64,000 nt of DNA from a gamma proteobacterium SCGC AB-629-P17 (GTDB lineage Bacteria; Pseudomonadota; Gammaproteobacteria; PS1; Pseudothioglobaceae), in assembly GCA_000372785.1 (NCBI GenBank), contig KB889758.1, positions 1 to 64,000 on the forward strand, read 5' to 3'. The notes under the pieces are model-generated. The model made no database searches and had not been told where the DNA came from. It saw only the letters and a program-made list of their open reading frames with translations. Below are positions 36,054 through 45,389 of this stretch, one piece after another; positions within the stretch are counted from its first letter, which is position 1, and each line of letters begins with the position of its first letter. Both the position numbers and the translations under genes were made by a program.

Positions 36054-37322
36054 TCAGTGATTTTTAATGAGCTTGGCGTAGTAAAAGCCGTCATATTCTT
36101 TGTGAGGTAGTTGTTGTTTCCCAATATCACCAGCTCCCCAATTTAGTGTTATTTTTTCATTTTTTGCATCCTCAAATTTCTCTAGGAATTGACTAATCTG
36201 GTGAACATTTTCATCCTTTAGTACTGAGCAAGTTGCATACAGTAGTTGTCCTCCAGGCTTTAAAACTTCCCAGAGATTTCCAAGAATTAAAGATTGAGTT
36301 TTGGTAATTTGAGAAATATCTTTCGGTTTTTTTAGTAGCTTAATATCGGGGTGTCTCCTAATAACTCCTGTACTTGAACAGGGAGCATCTAGTAAAATTT
36401 TATCAAAGAGCTTACCATCCCACCATTCTTGGTCTCTTGCATCCCCCTGTTGGATAGTGATATTTTGATTTTTGAACCGATCAAGGTTTTCTTGAACTTT
36501 TGAGAGTCTCTGTTTGTCATTATCTAGTGCGATGATATTAGCTTTTGGGCAAAGTTCAGCTAGGTGTGTTGCCTTACCTCCTGGAGCACTACATGCGTCT
36601 AGAATGAGTTCGCCTTTTTTAGGTGAAATCAATAGTGCTGCTAACTGTGCAGAAGTGTCTTGCACATAACAAGAGCCATTTTTGAACCCAGGTAACTTAG
36701 TCACACTAACAGCATTATTAAGAGTTAAAGCTTGAGGTGCTATAGTGGAAGATTGACTGGAGATATTTATTTCTTGTAACTGTTGTTGGTAATCATCCTT
36801 CTGAATCGATGGATGAACGCGAATCGTCATTGGTGCTTTTTTGTTGTTTTCAATGAGAATTTCTTGAAAGTTTTTTGGATAATCTTTCTTTAGTTTTTTA
36901 ATCAACCAACTTGGATGAGAGTAATGTTTATTGTTCTCAATAATCTCTTGGTTTCGATCAATGTCTCTAAGTATTGCATTAATAAAGCCTTTTGCCCAAG
37001 GTTTTCCGATAACCTCGGCAACACCTACAGTTTCGTTGATTGCTGCATGTATTGGGGTATCAGAATGAATAAGTTGATATGCACCCAGAATAAGTAAGCA
37101 ATGTATGTCAAGATTCTTTTTTTCCAATGGCTTTTTTAGACGAGGTGTTATGACGTCGTTAAGGTGATGATAAAACCGAATGGAGCCAAAAGTTAAAGAT
37201 TTCGCATAAGATAAATCATCAGAATCTACTGGAAAAATGCCATCAGAGAGAGATTTTTTGTTTACAACAATTGAACAAATTGCTTGGTGAGCTATTACTC
37301 TAGCATTTGTTTTATTGAGCAA
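36054..37322 (-). CDS. rsmB: 16S rRNA (cytosine-967-C5)-methyltransferase RsmB
   Basis: The enzyme methylates C967 of 16S rRNA using SAM. An N-terminal NusB-like domain (KTNARVIAHQAI onward) precedes the methyltransferase domain with DACSAPGGKATHLAEL (SAM site), LDAPCSSTGVIRRHPD (first catalytic Cys) and YATCSVLKDEN (second Cys). I place the start at a TTG at 37322, which matches the family's N-terminus and overlaps dsbC by 11 bases. A frame open to an ATG at 37385 would overlap dsbC by 74 bases and add residues unlike the family. Confidence 0.92.
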   Translation of the reverse strand: MLNKTNARVIAHQAICSIVVNKKSLSDGIFPVDSDDLSYAKSLTFGSIRFYHHLNDVITPRLKKPLEKKNLDIHCLLILGAYQLIHSDTPIHAAINETVGVAEVIGKPWAKGFINAILRDIDRNQEIIENNKHYSHPSWLIKKLKKDYPKNFQEILIENNKKAPMTIRVHPSIQKDDYQQQLQEINISSQSSTIAPQALTLNNAVSVTKLPGFKNGSCYVQDTSAQLAALLISPKKGELILDACSAPGGKATHLAELCPKANIIALDNDKQRLSKVQENLDRFKNQNITIQQGDARDQEWWDGKLFDKILLDAPCSSTGVIRRHPDIKLLKKPKDISQITKTQSLILGNLWEVLKPGGQLLYATCSVLKDENVHQISQFLEKFEDAKNEKITLNWGAGDIGKQQLPHKEYDGFYYAKLIKNH

Positions 37323-38031
37323 GAGTTTGTATGATGTTTTGAAGGAGCTCTTCTGGTTCTTGGTAGCCAGGTATATTGGTACCATCTTCTAAGAATATTG
37401 AAGGTGTAGCAAAGACACCCAATTGCTCTGAAATCGCTAATTGTTGAGCGACAGGATTCTCACAATCTTCACTCATTGGAAAAATGCGTTGTATTTTATA
37501 GTTATGTAGGGCTAGATTCCTGTTTTCTGCACACCAAATTTTTTCCATAGCGCTTTGTGCCTGAGGATGAAGTTGCTCTAGTGGTGAAGCTAAATATTTT
37601 ATTGTTATACCCAAGGAATTCATTTCTGCTATATTGTTATGTAATTTTGCGCAAAAAGGGCAATCAACATCTGTAAAAACATGAACAATATACTGTTCAT
37701 TCACCGCTTTAAAGACAATCTTGCTGTTTTCATCAATATTATCAAGTATCTGCTTGCTTATAGCATTGATTCTCATTGCAGTAAGATTGGACATTGTAAC
37801 TAAATCTGTCACAGTTCCTTGTAAAACATATCGGGCATCGGAAGATATATGCATGACTTCTATTCTGGGTTCAGTAATGATTACTTCATAAAACCCATCA
37901 AGTTGTGACTCATTTATTTGTTCGGCACTGATATTTGGGAAAAATGGCTGTAATTGGTTAATGATTTCTTCGATATTTGCATGAGCAGAGTTTGCAAATA
38001 ACAAAAACAACAACAAAAGTGACTTATACAT
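37312..38031 (-). CDS. dsbC: Thiol:disulfide interchange protein DsbC
   Basis: The 239-residue periplasmic disulfide isomerase has a signal peptide (MYKSLLLLFLLFANSAHA), the N-terminal dimerisation domain, and a thioredoxin-fold domain with the active site DCPFCAKLH (about 124-132). The cis-Pro loop is FATPSIF. It is expressed with rsmB by overlap and is divergent from pepA. Confidence 0.93.
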   Translation of the reverse strand: MYKSLLLLFLLFANSAHANIEEIINQLQPFFPNISAEQINESQLDGFYEVIITEPRIEVMHISSDARYVLQGTVTDLVTMSNLTAMRINAISKQILDNIDENSKIVFKAVNEQYIVHVFTDVDCPFCAKLHNNIAEMNSLGITIKYLASPLEQLHPQAQSAMEKIWCAENRNLALHNYKIQRIFPMSEDCENPVAQQLAISEQLGVFATPSIFLEDGTNIPGYQEPEELLQNIIQTLAQ

Positions 38032-38089
38032 AGTGAAAATTCATTATTAAAGAAGTAAATTTTACAGATTTTTGGTAGAATATCAGGAT

Positions 38090-38095
38090 TATAAT
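38090..38095 (+). promoter_or_regulatory. -10 element of pepA promoter
   Basis: TATAAT 16 bases before the pepA ATG. Its position rules out a longer reading frame that opens with TTG at 38072. Confidence 0.5.
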
Positions 38096-38110
38096 TTTGC
38101 GGGAAAGGCA

Positions 38111-39538
38111 ATGGAATTTTTTGTCACACATCAGACGGTAGAACATTACAGTGGTGACTGCGCCGTAGCATTTATTTTCAAGGACAAAACTCATCAAAAT
38201 AAGGAGCTTCAGCAACTATTAGAATTGAACCGATTTGAAGCAATCATTGGAGCAACTTTGATGCTCAGTCAAGTGAGTGGTTATAAAACAAAGAGATTGT
38301 TGATTGTCGGCTTGGGTGATTCATCACTCAACGAAAAGAACTACATGAAAGTGCTTAATTCACTTTCATTAGCTTTCTCTGATGCAAAGGTGAAAAATGT
38401 AGTGATACCAGATATTCAAATTGATAATCGTGATGAGTCTTGGGTGCAGTTAACGACAGCCCGGGTACTGAAAAATGCAAGCTATCAAGTCGAAAAAGTT
38501 GACGCTAAGGAGAAAAATGAGAAAGGCACTCTAGAAGCAATAAGTATTTATTCAGAAAATAATGATGCCACAGAAATTAATAAAGGTTTGGCGATTGCTA
38601 ATGGAATGGCTTTAACTCGAAGATTGGGAGACTTACCGTCTAATATTTGCACGCCTAGTTACTTGGCTGAAACAGCAAAGTCGTTGGCTAAGAGTTATAA
38701 GCTTCAGTGTGAAGTTCTAGAAGAGTCCGATATGGAGGCATTAGGTATGAATTCTTTGCTTTCGGTATCTAAAGGCTCTTCTGAGCCTGGCAAGTTAATT
38801 AGTCTGAGTTACAATAATGCAGGTGAGGAACAGCCAGTGGTATTGGTAGGCAAGGGAGTGACATTTGACAGTGGCGGAATTTCATTGAAGCCTGGCGCTA
38901 AGATGGATGAAATGAAGTTCGATATGTGTGGAGCAGCATCGGTTTTAGGTGTTATGAGGGCAGTTGTTGAGATGAAACTTAAAGTTAACCTTAACGTTGT
39001 GGTGCCTACTGTTGAAAATATGCCTGCCCACGACGCATCTAAGCCTGGCGATGTTGTTAAAACTATGTCGGGTCAAACAGTCGAAATTCTAAATACAGAT
39101 GCTGAAGGAAGGCTCATTTTATGTGATGCATTGACTTATTGTGAAAAGTTTAGTCCGAAAGTTGTGATTGATATTGCAACACTTACTGGAGCTGTGATTA
39201 TCGCATTAGGTAAACATCATTCCGGGTTAATGGCGAATGACCAAGTTTTAGCAGATGATTTGAAAAAGGCAGGCGGTGATGCTATGGATACGCTCTGGCA
39301 ATTGCCTTTAGATGAGGAGTATGATGAGTTGCTTAAGTCTAATTTTGCAGACATGGCGAATATTGGTGGCCGGGAAGCTGGCACTGTAACAGCTGCTTGT
39401 TTTCTTGCTCGCTTTACCAAAGACTATCGATGGGCTCACCTAGATATTGCAGGTACTGCTTGGCTTGGTGGTTCAAAAAAAGGTGCAACAGGTCGACCGG
39501 TGCCTCTTTTAACGCAATATATTATGGAGCAAATATAA
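38111..39538 (+). CDS. pepA: Leucyl aminopeptidase (cytosol aminopeptidase PepA)
   Basis: The M17 metallopeptidase removes N-terminal residues and, in E. coli, also binds DNA. The two-metal site motifs are present: VLVGKGVTFDSGGISLKPG (Lys, Asp), the Asp of KFDMCGAASV, and the signature NTDAEGRLIL (about 332). I start at 38111 because GGGAAAGG precedes that ATG and the -10 lies just upstream. It is monocistronic and converges with the CBS gene. Confidence 0.95.
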   Translation: MEFFVTHQTVEHYSGDCAVAFIFKDKTHQNKELQQLLELNRFEAIIGATLMLSQVSGYKTKRLLIVGLGDSSLNEKNYMKVLNSLSLAFSDAKVKNVVIPDIQIDNRDESWVQLTTARVLKNASYQVEKVDAKEKNEKGTLEAISIYSENNDATEINKGLAIANGMALTRRLGDLPSNICTPSYLAETAKSLAKSYKLQCEVLEESDMEALGMNSLLSVSKGSSEPGKLISLSYNNAGEEQPVVLVGKGVTFDSGGISLKPGAKMDEMKFDMCGAASVLGVMRAVVEMKLKVNLNVVVPTVENMPAHDASKPGDVVKTMSGQTVEILNTDAEGRLILCDALTYCEKFSPKVVIDIATLTGAVIIALGKHHSGLMANDQVLADDLKKAGGDAMDTLWQLPLDEEYDELLKSNFADMANIGGREAGTVTAACFLARFTKDYRWAHLDIAGTAWLGGSKKGATGRPVPLLTQYIMEQI

Positions 39539-39575
39539 GAATATTCATTTCTACATTTCATAATGTGGCTATAAA

Positions 39576-39980
39576 TTATTGATTCATTCTGAGTTCATTA
39601 TTCCTAAATACTATACTTGTAAGACTAACGACTCCAACCAATTTGCCTTCATCAATGACTGGACAACGTGATATATTCATACGAGTCAGCAGTCTGGCAC
39701 AGTAACGAATATACATTGTCGAGTGAACTGAAATGGCTGGTTTATTCATTATTTCATAAACATTGACTCGATCTAGAGACCTATTTTTAGCAATCACCTT
39801 TGCTGCAATGTCGGCTATTAAAACTACACCATACTCATCGTTTTCGTGAGCCTTATCAACTATTAGCATTTTTGTTTTTTTGTACTGCATAGTATCTAAG
39901 GCATCCTGAACACTCAGATTACGATCTACAATATCAACATCCTTCCACATTACATCCTTTACTAGTAATTCATTTTTCAT
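39576..39980 (-). CDS. CBS-domain protein
   Basis: The 134-residue protein consists of two CBS repeats (about 5-60 and 72-128), with the second ending VIDEGKLVGVVSLTSIVF. Such modules bind adenine nucleotides or similar ligands and regulate partners. Its start overlaps the P-II-like gene by 4 bases (ATGA), and it is last in an operon with two DUF1538 membrane proteins. It probably senses energy status for that transporter-like pair, which is inference from context. Confidence 0.85.
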   Translation of the reverse strand: MKNELLVKDVMWKDVDIVDRNLSVQDALDTMQYKKTKMLIVDKAHENDEYGVVLIADIAAKVIAKNRSLDRVNVYEIMNKPAISVHSTMYIRYCARLLTRMNISRCPVIDEGKLVGVVSLTSIVFRNNELRMNQ

Positions 39981-40327
39981 ATTTCCTCCTCTATGTTTTT
40001 ACTTAGTATTTCAATTTGATGCATAACACCAACTGCATCTTCAACATCAATTTGAAAGGCAATACCTTCATGTGACTCTTTGTCGAAGGCTCCTACCTCG
40101 TTAACAGTTTCAAGAATATTTAGCGCATTATGTTGCTCCACTAAAAGAAAGAGAACATCTCTTTGTGTTTCAATATGCAATCCTAAAAAAGTTTTCTTGT
40201 CATGAACACCTTCACCTCTTGCCTGAGAAATAACAGTTGAACCTGTAGCCCCATGTTCTCGTGCCGCAGACAAAATTTTATCGGTTTTAGCGCTATCAAC
40301 AAAAGCGATTATTAATTTAAAGTGCAT
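39977..40327 (-). CDS. P-II family-like regulatory protein
   Basis: The 116-residue protein has the ferredoxin-like P-II fold pattern: KLIIAFVDSAKTDKILSAAREHGATGSTVI, then a T-loop region (ARGEGVHDKKTFLG), and VLFLLVEQHNALNILETV. It lacks the Tyr51 of classic GlnB that receives UMP, so it belongs with P-II-like proteins outside nitrogen control. Lying between DUF1538 genes and a CBS gene in one operon, it likely binds and regulates the membrane partners. Confidence 0.82.
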   Translation of the reverse strand: MHFKLIIAFVDSAKTDKILSAAREHGATGSTVISQARGEGVHDKKTFLGLHIETQRDVLFLLVEQHNALNILETVNEVGAFDKESHEGIAFQIDVEDAVGVMHQIEILSKNIEEEI

Positions 40328-40337
40328 TACATCCTCC

Positions 40338-41069
40338 TTATTTGTTAATTAAATGTTTAATTTGAGCATAAGCCAATACTCCCATGATAGGAAATAGACT
40401 TGCAAAGGCAATCAGCCCAAATCCGTCAATGAGCGGGTTTCTACCTTCTATTGTGCTTGCTAGGCCAAGCCCCAAAGCAGCTACCAAAGGCACGGTGACA
40501 CTTGAAGTTGTGACACCACCGCTGTCATAAGCTAGTGCGATAATTTGCTTTGGAGCGAAAAAAGTTTGTACGATGACAAGCCCATAGCCAGCAATGATAA
40601 AGTAATGAAGGGGTAGACCAACAACAATTCGATAACTCCCAAGTGCGATACCAATCGCCACTCCAAGGGCTATTGTAATTCTCAAAGGCCAAACTCGGAT
40701 TGAGTTACCCGAAACCTCATTGGCTTTAATTGATACAGCCAAAAGAGAGGGCTCAGCAATGGTTGCTGAGAAGCCCATGCTTGCTGCAAATAAATATACC
40801 CAATAGTAGTCATTCCAATTCAGTTCGGTTTTACCAAGAAAATCTGGCGAAGTTAATTGGGTGGCCATCATTTTCCCTATTGGAAATAGTGCTTTTTCTA
40901 GTCCGACAATAAATAAAGTTAGTCCTATCCAAACCATAAAGATGCCAAATAAAGTCTGAGCTAGATTGGGTATTTTTTCTTTGATAATAAATAGTTGAAA
41001 GATTAATATCATTCCAATGATAGGAGCTATATCCCAAAACATAGAAATGAAAGATTCAAGAATAATCAT
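40338..41069 (-). CDS. DUF1538 integral membrane protein (second copy)
   Basis: The 243-residue hydrophobic protein has about six or seven membrane segments and two motifs also found in its upstream paralogue: a small-residue loop with AEPSLLAVS (about 108-116) and a long conserved tract AYDSGGVTTSSVTVPLVAAL (about 180-199), followed by GRNPLIDGFG. The repeated small and polar residues inside membrane helices are typical of ion- or metabolite-transporting pores. Function of DUF1538 is not established to my knowledge. It overlaps the upstream paralogue by 4 bases. Confidence 0.85.
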   Translation of the reverse strand: MIILESFISMFWDIAPIIGMILIFQLFIIKEKIPNLAQTLFGIFMVWIGLTLFIVGLEKALFPIGKMMATQLTSPDFLGKTELNWNDYYWVYLFAASMGFSATIAEPSLLAVSIKANEVSGNSIRVWPLRITIALGVAIGIALGSYRIVVGLPLHYFIIAGYGLVIVQTFFAPKQIIALAYDSGGVTTSSVTVPLVAALGLGLASTIEGRNPLIDGFGLIAFASLFPIMGVLAYAQIKHLINK

Positions 41070-41800
41070 AAAACAATCCCAAAAATTAGAACTGCAATAA
41101 TCGGTGAGAGTGCGCAGATTGCAATCATTCCAAATCCGTCAGTAAGCGGATTTCTACCTCGAATGCTACTCGCTAATCCAACACCTAACGCGGTTACCAA
41201 AGGCACTGTAACCGTTGATGTTGTGACTCCACCAGAGTCATAAGCAACGCCAACAATCCAATCAGGAGAGACAAATGTAACAACCATCACTAAAACATAT
41301 CCTGGGATAATCAACCATTGTAAGGGCCAGCCTTTTAAGATTCTTATAACACCGAGCATCACTGACAAACCAACAGCAAGTGCAACGGTCAACCTTAGTT
41401 CAAGTGAATATTTATTGATAGCCAACTCATTGTTTTCAATAATGCCACCAATACTAGCAACAATTGCAGCTTCTTGTGATACAGCCATGAGTGCAGGTTC
41501 TGCTATGGATGATCCAAAGCCAAGTGCAAAAGAGAACAATAGTAACCAAAACAATGAACCTTTGTTTACAAAAGAATGGGCAAGGTTCTCTCCTATAGGG
41601 AAAAGTCCCAACCTAAGACCAGAAACAAAAAAAGTCAAACCAAGAAGAATTGACAAGGTTCCTAAAAGTATGACGCCTATTTCAGGAATGGCTTGCTTAA
41701 GCACTATGATTTGGAAAAAAGCGACTACTAAAACAATTGGAAGTAAGTCTTTGCAGCTTTCGAGCAAGTTATTCGCAAGCCTTCTAAGCACTTCATCCAT
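41066..41800 (-). CDS. DUF1538 integral membrane protein (first copy)
   Basis: The 244-residue paralogue of the 40338-41069 product has the same SIAEPALMAVS and AYDSGGVTTSTVTVPLVTAL motifs and GRNPLTDGFG at matching positions. It is first in the four-gene operon. Two paralogous membrane proteins in tandem suggest a heterodimeric channel or carrier, with P-II-like and CBS proteins as its control parts. The substrate is unknown. Confidence 0.85.
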   Translation of the reverse strand: MDEVLRRLANNLLESCKDLLPIVLVVAFFQIIVLKQAIPEIGVILLGTLSILLGLTFFVSGLRLGLFPIGENLAHSFVNKGSLFWLLLFSFALGFGSSIAEPALMAVSQEAAIVASIGGIIENNELAINKYSLELRLTVALAVGLSVMLGVIRILKGWPLQWLIIPGYVLVMVVTFVSPDWIVGVAYDSGGVTTSTVTVPLVTALGVGLASSIRGRNPLTDGFGMIAICALSPIIAVLIFGIVL

Positions 41801-41830
41801 GTTCGTTTTACTTTCTTAATTGTTTCACCT

Positions 41831-41882
41831 ATTATAAACCTGCTAGAGGTAGTGCAAAGCTCTCTTGCACTTTGTTTATAAT
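41831..41882. promoter_or_regulatory. Back-to-back promoters around an inverted repeat
   Basis: Perfect -10 hexamers face away from each other: TATAAT on the minus strand (complement of 41831-41836) for the DUF1538 operon and on the plus strand (41877-41882) for pabC. At 17-base spacing both would use the same -35 position (41854-41859), which lies inside the inverted repeat AGTGCAA-N7-TTGCACT (41851-41871). Neither -35 matches consensus, so a regulator binding the repeat could choose between the two. Confidence 0.4.
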
Positions 41883-41911
41883 GGATTGTGTAAGCGACTA
41901 ACTCTCATGAT

Positions 41912-42745
41912 ATGACCCCAATTGTTTTAATTAATGGTGCAAAGCAATCTAAGATTAGCATCTTTAATCGCAACTCGCAGTTCGGAGACGGATTGTTTGA
42001 AACTTGTTTGGTTGAAAATAAAAAAATACTTTTTTGGACAAATCATTTTGCTCGCCTGAATAGAGGCTGTGAACAGCTAAAAATAGGTAAGGTTGATGAG
42101 TCGGTTTGGTTGAGTGATGTTAAAAATGCTCTATCTTTATGCAGTTACGACCGCTGCGTTGTTAAGTTAATTCTATCTCGTGGAGAATCACTAAGAGGTT
42201 ATGGTTTTAAGGATGACATCAAGCCAGTTCGTGCTGTTATTGTCTCAGAATTGCAACAAGCCACCTTTAATCATTCATTTTCTCTAGAGTATTGCCCAAG
42301 TGGCTATGATTCGAATCCAAAATTGGCAGGAATAAAGCACTGCAATCGATTAGAGCAAGTATTGGCTCGAGCGGGCTTGAGAAGTGATGAAGGCATTATG
42401 TTGGATGAAAATCATAACGTTATATCAGTAACTCAAGGCAATATTTATGCAATTCATGGCAATACACTAACTACTCCGAAATTGGACAAGTGTGGTGTGG
42501 AAGGAACAAGACGAGCTGTTATTTTGGATTTGGTTAAACTTCTAGGTATTAGGGTAAAAATTGACACACTTTCTGCCCAGGAATTAAGTCAAGCTGATGA
42601 AGTTTTCATCTCTAATAGTATTATAGGTATTCAATCCATCAGTCAGATAGGCGATATCGGTTTTGGTAAAAGTCCAATTACACAGAAAATTAAAGATGCC
42701 TTTACAGAAAAAAGGAAAGACAGTAATTCTTGGCAATGCATTTAG
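41912..42745 (+). CDS. pabC: Aminodeoxychorismate lyase
   Basis: The 277-residue PLP enzyme converts 4-amino-4-deoxychorismate to 4-aminobenzoate and pyruvate for folate synthesis. The fold-type IV pattern is clear: NSQFGDGLFETCLV near the start, the cofactor Lys in GIKHCNRLEQVLA (about 140), and the late motif ELSQADEVFISNSIIGIQSI. It starts the gammaproteobacterial run pabC-mltG-tmk-holB and overlaps mltG by 10 bases. Confidence 0.93.
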   Translation: MTPIVLINGAKQSKISIFNRNSQFGDGLFETCLVENKKILFWTNHFARLNRGCEQLKIGKVDESVWLSDVKNALSLCSYDRCVVKLILSRGESLRGYGFKDDIKPVRAVIVSELQQATFNHSFSLEYCPSGYDSNPKLAGIKHCNRLEQVLARAGLRSDEGIMLDENHNVISVTQGNIYAIHGNTLTTPKLDKCGVEGTRRAVILDLVKLLGIRVKIDTLSAQELSQADEVFISNSIIGIQSISQIGDIGFGKSPITQKIKDAFTEKRKDSNSWQCI

Positions 42746-43719
42746 CAACAATAAATAAAACATATTCAAGATTATTGGCTTTGGCCATCCTCTTGTTGAT
42801 TAGTTTTTGGGTCTGGACATCAAAGGATATGCTCGTCAAAGAAAAGCAAATCTATCAGGTCAATCATGGCGCATCGATAGGTACTGTTGCTAAAGACTTA
42901 GGCGATAAAAAATGGATCAACTCTGAGCTTTTTTTTAATTCATTAAGCAAGCTTATTGGAGCCAATCAAAAACTTCAATCAGGCTATTATCAAATTGACC
43001 CTAATATGAGTGTTTTAAATTTTCTTGAGAATATTTCAAGTGGCAATGTGATCACTACGAAGGTAACACTTATAGAAGGAAAGACACTGAATCATTACTT
43101 TGAACAGTTGAGTTCAGATTCAAGCCTGAGATCGGAAGATACACTTGAAGAAATTATGCAATCTCTTGGTATTGCGGGACCTTATGACGGTTGGTTTTAT
43201 CCTGAAACTTATCAGTTTAATTATGGTGAAAGTGTCAGAAATGTTTTAGCGAGGTCGTTTCAAGTGATGCAAGGTAAGGTTAATGAGTTATGGGCCGACA
43301 GAACTAAAGATCTTCCTTTTAAATCTCCATATGAGGCAATAATATTAGCCTCTCTAATCGAGAAAGAAACAGCACTTGACCAAGAAAAAACTTTAATTTC
43401 AGGTGTTTTTGTCCGCAGATTAGAGCAAGGGATGCGACTTCAGACGGATCCAACAGTTATTTATGCTTTGGGTGATACTTACCAAGCACCACTCAAGAAA
43501 AGTGATTTAAAGGTTGATAGTTTATATAACACTTACAAATACAATGGCTTGCCACCAGGTGCGATTTCTTCAGTTGGTTATGAATCTTTGTATGCTGCAT
43601 TTCATCCAAATGAAGGTAAGGATTTATATTTTGTTTCAAAAAAGGATGGTAGTCATGCATTTGCATCAAATTACGAAGAACATAAAGACAACATCAAGAG
43701 GTATTCAAATAATATCTAG
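42736..43719 (+). CDS. mltG: Endolytic transglycosylase MltG
   Basis: This inner-membrane enzyme cleaves nascent peptidoglycan to set glycan length. It has one N-terminal membrane segment (LLALAILLLISFWVW), a LysM-like region, and the YceG catalytic core with Glu in ASLIEKETA (about 216), LQTDPTVIYALG and YNTYKYNGLPPGAISSVG. I start at the ATG at 42736; a TTG two codons earlier is less likely. Confidence 0.94.
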   Translation: MHLATINKTYSRLLALAILLLISFWVWTSKDMLVKEKQIYQVNHGASIGTVAKDLGDKKWINSELFFNSLSKLIGANQKLQSGYYQIDPNMSVLNFLENISSGNVITTKVTLIEGKTLNHYFEQLSSDSSLRSEDTLEEIMQSLGIAGPYDGWFYPETYQFNYGESVRNVLARSFQVMQGKVNELWADRTKDLPFKSPYEAIILASLIEKETALDQEKTLISGVFVRRLEQGMRLQTDPTVIYALGDTYQAPLKKSDLKVDSLYNTYKYNGLPPGAISSVGYESLYAAFHPNEGKDLYFVSKKDGSHAFASNYEEHKDNIKRYSNNI

Positions 43720-43734
43720 TCTAAAATTAGCGTT

Positions 43735-44352
43735 ATGAAAAAGGGAAAATTTATCACCATAGATGGAGTCGAAGGTGCCGGTAAAAGTACTCAAATTGCT
43801 TTTATTTGTGACTATCTTCATCGAAAAGGTATCGATGTTGTAAAAACTCGTGAGCCGGGTGGGACTGATTTAGGAGAAAAAATACGATCCCTATTGCTGG
43901 GCCTTGATAACGAGGGAATGCATAGCGATACAGAGTTATTGCTAATGTTTAGCTCACGCAATGAACTCATACAAAACAAAATCAAGCCTGCTTTAGATGC
44001 CGGCAAGTGGGTCGTTAGTGACCGCTTTACAGATGCATCATTCGCCTACCAAGGTGGTGGCAGAGAACTCAATTTAGACCGCATTTCCGAGCTTGAATCT
44101 TGGGTTCAGGGCAAGTTTCAAGCGGATTTGACATTGTTGTTGGATGTAGGTGTTGATATCGGCATGACCAGGATTGAATCACGACAATCAAAAGATCGCA
44201 TTGAAAAAGAAGAGCGTGATTTTTTTGAGCGAGTCAGGTCTGTATTTGTTGATAGGTCGAAGCTCTATCCTGAACGCATTAAATTAATTGACGCTTCTCA
44301 GTCAATCGAGCAGGTCCAGCAACAAATTCAATCATTCATAGAGGCTCTATGA
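43735..44352 (+). CDS. tmk: Thymidylate kinase
   Basis: The 205-residue kinase converts dTMP to dTDP. P-loop GVEGAGKST (about 10-18), the substrate motif TREPGGTDLGEKIR, SDRFTDASFAYQGGGR and a lid-like region SRQSKDRIE are present. It overlaps holB by 4 bases (ATGA). Confidence 0.96.
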   Translation: MKKGKFITIDGVEGAGKSTQIAFICDYLHRKGIDVVKTREPGGTDLGEKIRSLLLGLDNEGMHSDTELLLMFSSRNELIQNKIKPALDAGKWVVSDRFTDASFAYQGGGRELNLDRISELESWVQGKFQADLTLLLDVGVDIGMTRIESRQSKDRIEKEERDFFERVRSVFVDRSKLYPERIKLIDASQSIEQVQQQIQSFIEAL

Positions 44353-45389
44353 TTTTGCCTTGGCATCAGAGTGCTTTTTCAGAGCTCAGAAAAATGATTG
44401 ATCAAAATCATCTTCCACATGCACTATTAATTACTGGTGTTGAAAAAATCGGTAAATTTGAACTTTCAGAGCAACTTATTCAGACCCTCCTTTGCAAGGA
44501 TGACTCTTGTGGAGTATGTAGTTATTGTCGAGCTATAAAAAAAGACAATCCAAGAGAGTTACTGGATCACAGTACCTTGATTCGAAGATCACATTATCCA
44601 AATTTGATTTATTGCTGTTCTGAATTAAATGATTCAGGCGCTCTGTCAAAAGACATTAGAGTAGATCAGGTTCGTGCATTCTGTGAATCTTTAGGCAAGA
44701 CAGCAGAAGAACTCCAGATTGGGATGATTTTCTATGCAGATCAAATGAATACGAATGCAGCCAATAGCCTTTTAAAGACTTTAGAGGAGCCACGTGATAA
44801 TACCCTTATTATTCTGTTGGCCCATAACTCAAGTACGCTTCCGGCTACAATACTTTCTCGATGTCAGACCGTTCATATTGGTCAAACATATAGTGAAGAG
44901 AGTGTGAAGTGGTTATCGCAGCAAATTGATGAAGCTACTCGGGATGATTTTGATGCAGTTCAATTATTAGAGAGTGCCCATGGCGTTCCATTTAAGGCAG
45001 TTGAAGATCTTCAAGGAGATCATTTTCTTCAGTATCAAAATTGGCAAAATCTTTTATTGGAGATAGCACTCAATCCATCAAAGGCTACTGAAACTGAAAT
45101 ATTTGACGGTAATGAACTACAAGTTTTGAGCTGTCTGCAGCAACTAGTGACTGAAGGCATAAGGATAAAGGCAATTAAACGTGAGAGCGCTCAACTGGAA
45201 CTGAATAAAATTATCACTAAGACACCCGCTAGCCACCTGTTCAAATTATTGGATGACATTGGTCGTGCGATTTCAATGTCACAAACGACTGTAAATATAA
45301 AATTATTATTGGATAATATCCTCATTGTTTGGTCACATATTACCCACTTAAAAAAGTATCCAATCATTATTAATTCACAGGACATTTAA
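44349..45389 (+). CDS. holB: DNA polymerase III subunit delta'
   Basis: The 346-residue clamp-loader subunit has the N-terminal [10 protein letters not shown] opening, a degenerate Walker A ([11 protein letters not shown]), a zinc-binding CGVCSYCRA, the LLKTLEEP motif and the SRC motif (LSRCQTV). A non-functional nucleotide site is normal for delta'. Its stop overlaps the hemL start by one base (TAATG). Confidence 0.93.
   Translation: MILPWHQSAFSELRKMIDQNHLPHALLITGVEKIGKFELSEQLIQTLLCKDDSCGVCSYCRAIKKDNPRELLDHSTLIRRSHYPNLIYCCSELNDSGALSKDIRVDQVRAFCESLGKTAEELQIGMIFYADQMNTNAANSLLKTLEEPRDNTLIILLAHNSSTLPATILSRCQTVHIGQTYSEESVKWLSQQIDEATRDDFDAVQLLESAHGVPFKAVEDLQGDHFLQYQNWQNLLLEIALNPSKATETEIFDGNELQVLSCLQQLVTEGIRIKAIKRESAQLELNKIITKTPASHLFKLLDDIGRAISMSQTTVNIKLLLDNILIVWSHITHLKKYPIIINSQDI

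Noticed and set aside
41415..41819. 134-residue frame antisense to the first DUF1538 gene
   Set aside because: No recognisable pattern; the opposite strand encodes a conserved membrane protein with a clear paralogue.
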